A stretch of DNA of 64,000 nucleotides from Alphaproteobacteria bacterium (GTDB lineage Bacteria; Pseudomonadota; Alphaproteobacteria; UBA6615): assembly GCA_039980135.1 (NCBI GenBank), contig JBDXCV010000003.1, forward strand, positions 930,001 to 994,000, in the 5' to 3' direction. The notes beneath the pieces are model-generated. The model saw only the letters and a list, made by a program, of their open reading frames with translations. It was not told the origin of the DNA and ran no database searches. The first letter of the stretch is position 1; each line of letters opens with the position of its first letter. The translations under genes were made by a program, and so were the position numbers. Of this stretch, positions 63,398 through 64,000 are shown one piece after another.

Positions 63398-63452
63398 GGG
63401 TGCATCGCGATTGTTTGGGCGTCGCTGACGGGACGTGAACGGAGGAAGCGAA

Positions 63453-64000
63453 TTGGCAGATAGCTACACGATTTGTTTGCTGCCCGGAGACGGTATCGGG
63501 CCGGAGGTGATCGACTGCGCGCGCCGCGTACTCGATGCCCTCACGGCGGCGGGCGGGCCTGCATTCGCCTATGATGTGCAACCGGCCGGCCACGGTACGT
63601 TTCTCGAAGGCGGTCATTCCATGCCGGCCGCCACGATGACCGCTGCGAAAAAGGCCGACGCGGTATTCCTTGGCGCCATGGACGTTGCCGAAATTTCGCC
63701 GGACGGAGGCGACCCGTTGGGGGAGCTGCGCATTGCGCTGGAAGTCGGGGCCAGTGTCCGCCCGTCCCGGACGCTCGCCGGGATCGCGTCTCCGGCCGCA
63801 GATATCGATTGTGTCGTCGTGCGCGAAGTGACCGAGGGGCTTTATACCCGCATCGAATATCCGGTCGGCGACGACGCGGCCTGCGCGGTTCGTGTCATCA
63901 CCCGCGGTGCGTCTCTCAAGACCGCGCGTATGGCGTTTGAGCAGGCGGCGGCGCGACAACGTACGCGCGCCGCCGCAGGCATCGACAAGCCGGCGCGGGT
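63453..64000 (+). CDS. isocitrate/isopropylmalate dehydrogenase family protein (3'-partial)
   Basis: The gene runs off the right edge. A TTG start follows GGAGGAAGC. Translation gives I-C-L-L-P-G-D-G-I-G-P-E-V, the family start; then G-H-G-T-F-L-E-G-G-H, and R-E-V-T-E-G-L-Y-T-R-I-E-Y, which matches the R-E-N-T-E-G-x-Y loop of the decarboxylating dehydrogenases. The N-terminal and R-E-V-T-E-G-L-Y-T loops resemble LeuB, tartrate or isocitrate-type enzymes; which acid it uses cannot be told from the first third. The opposite-strand open frame here is a shadow. Confidence 0.8.
   Translation, partial: MADSYTICLLPGDGIGPEVIDCARRVLDALTAAGGPAFAYDVQPAGHGTFLEGGHSMPAATMTAAKKADAVFLGAMDVAEISPDGGDPLGELRIALEVGASVRPSRTLAGIASPAADIDCVVVREVTEGLYTRIEYPVGDDAACAVRVITRGASLKTARMAFEQAAARQRTRAAAGIDKPAR

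Noticed and set aside
63237-63959. Open frame on the minus strand at the right edge
   Set aside because: The plus strand encodes a clear isopropylmalate/isocitrate dehydrogenase start with a good ribosome-binding site.

Overview
The window is a GC-rich, densely coding stretch that reads like the chromosome of a free-living, aerobic alphaproteobacterium, most likely a Rhodospirillales-type or related marine/soil heterotroph. The evidence is the urtABCDE-ureDABCEFG arrangement, two kinds of palindromic intergenic repeat of a sort common in alphaproteobacteria, many GTG/TTG starts, and a large load of amidohydrolase, CoA-ester, Baeyer-Villiger and molybdenum-hydroxylase genes. Genus and species cannot be fixed from sequence alone. 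I see no rRNA, tRNA, CRISPR array, insertion sequence or phage gene, and recognise no transcriptional regulator.

Layout. 0-6.2 kb: hydrolytic/oxidative catabolic run on the + strand (partial alpha/beta hydrolase, LigI-like lactonase, CoxL-type molybdenum hydroxylase large subunit, dienelactone hydrolase, FrsA-like hydrolase). 6.2-10.4 kb: paired palindromes, a deiodinase-like thioredoxin-fold protein with Cys at the selenocysteine position, an MFS porter and a CocE/NonD hydrolase. 10.5-15.9 kb: second catabolic run (decarboxylase-type amidohydrolase, family III CoA-transferase, VOC protein, a lactonase-like MBL hydrolase on the opposite strand, beta-hydroxyacid dehydrogenase, SDR). 15.9-17.8 kb: CmcJ/NvfI-type oxygenase plus YVTN beta-propeller. 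17.9-21.0 kb: valine-degradation genes (isobutyryl-CoA dehydrogenase, 3-hydroxyisobutyryl-CoA hydrolase, mmsB). 21.0-33.3 kb: mixed oxidoreductases and small proteins (GMC, RidA, YciI, quinone oxidoreductase, FAH, an unusual disulfide reductase, PanE-like reductase, Baeyer-Villiger monooxygenase, MFS, CitE-like lyase, GFA protein).

33.5-44.5 kb is the clearest system: a near-consensus sigma-54 promoter drives a urea ABC importer (urtABCDE) followed without a real break by urease structural and accessory genes (ureDABCEFG) and a 64-residue protein that looks like a HupE/UreJ nickel permease reduced to its signal peptide and first His motif. Urea is imported, hydrolysed to ammonia and CO2, and the system is probably switched on by nitrogen limitation through NtrC/RpoN.

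44.5-64 kb: a second CoxL-type subunit; a divergent pair of enzymes normally cytosolic (FAH and amidohydrolase) that both carry signal peptides; an aldo/keto reductase, MFS porter and secreted alpha/beta hydrolase; hyuA/hyuB opposite an N-carbamoylsarcosine amidase-like gene (possible N-methylhydantoin breakdown, a further ammonia source); an enoyl-CoA hydratase with a feruloyl-CoA synthetase-like ligase; a divergent uracil phosphoribosyltransferase; an NTF2-like protein; a small basic protein; an M3 metallopeptidase; and the start of an isopropylmalate/isocitrate dehydrogenase family gene. Functions are assigned from motifs and remembered family features; no database search was run.
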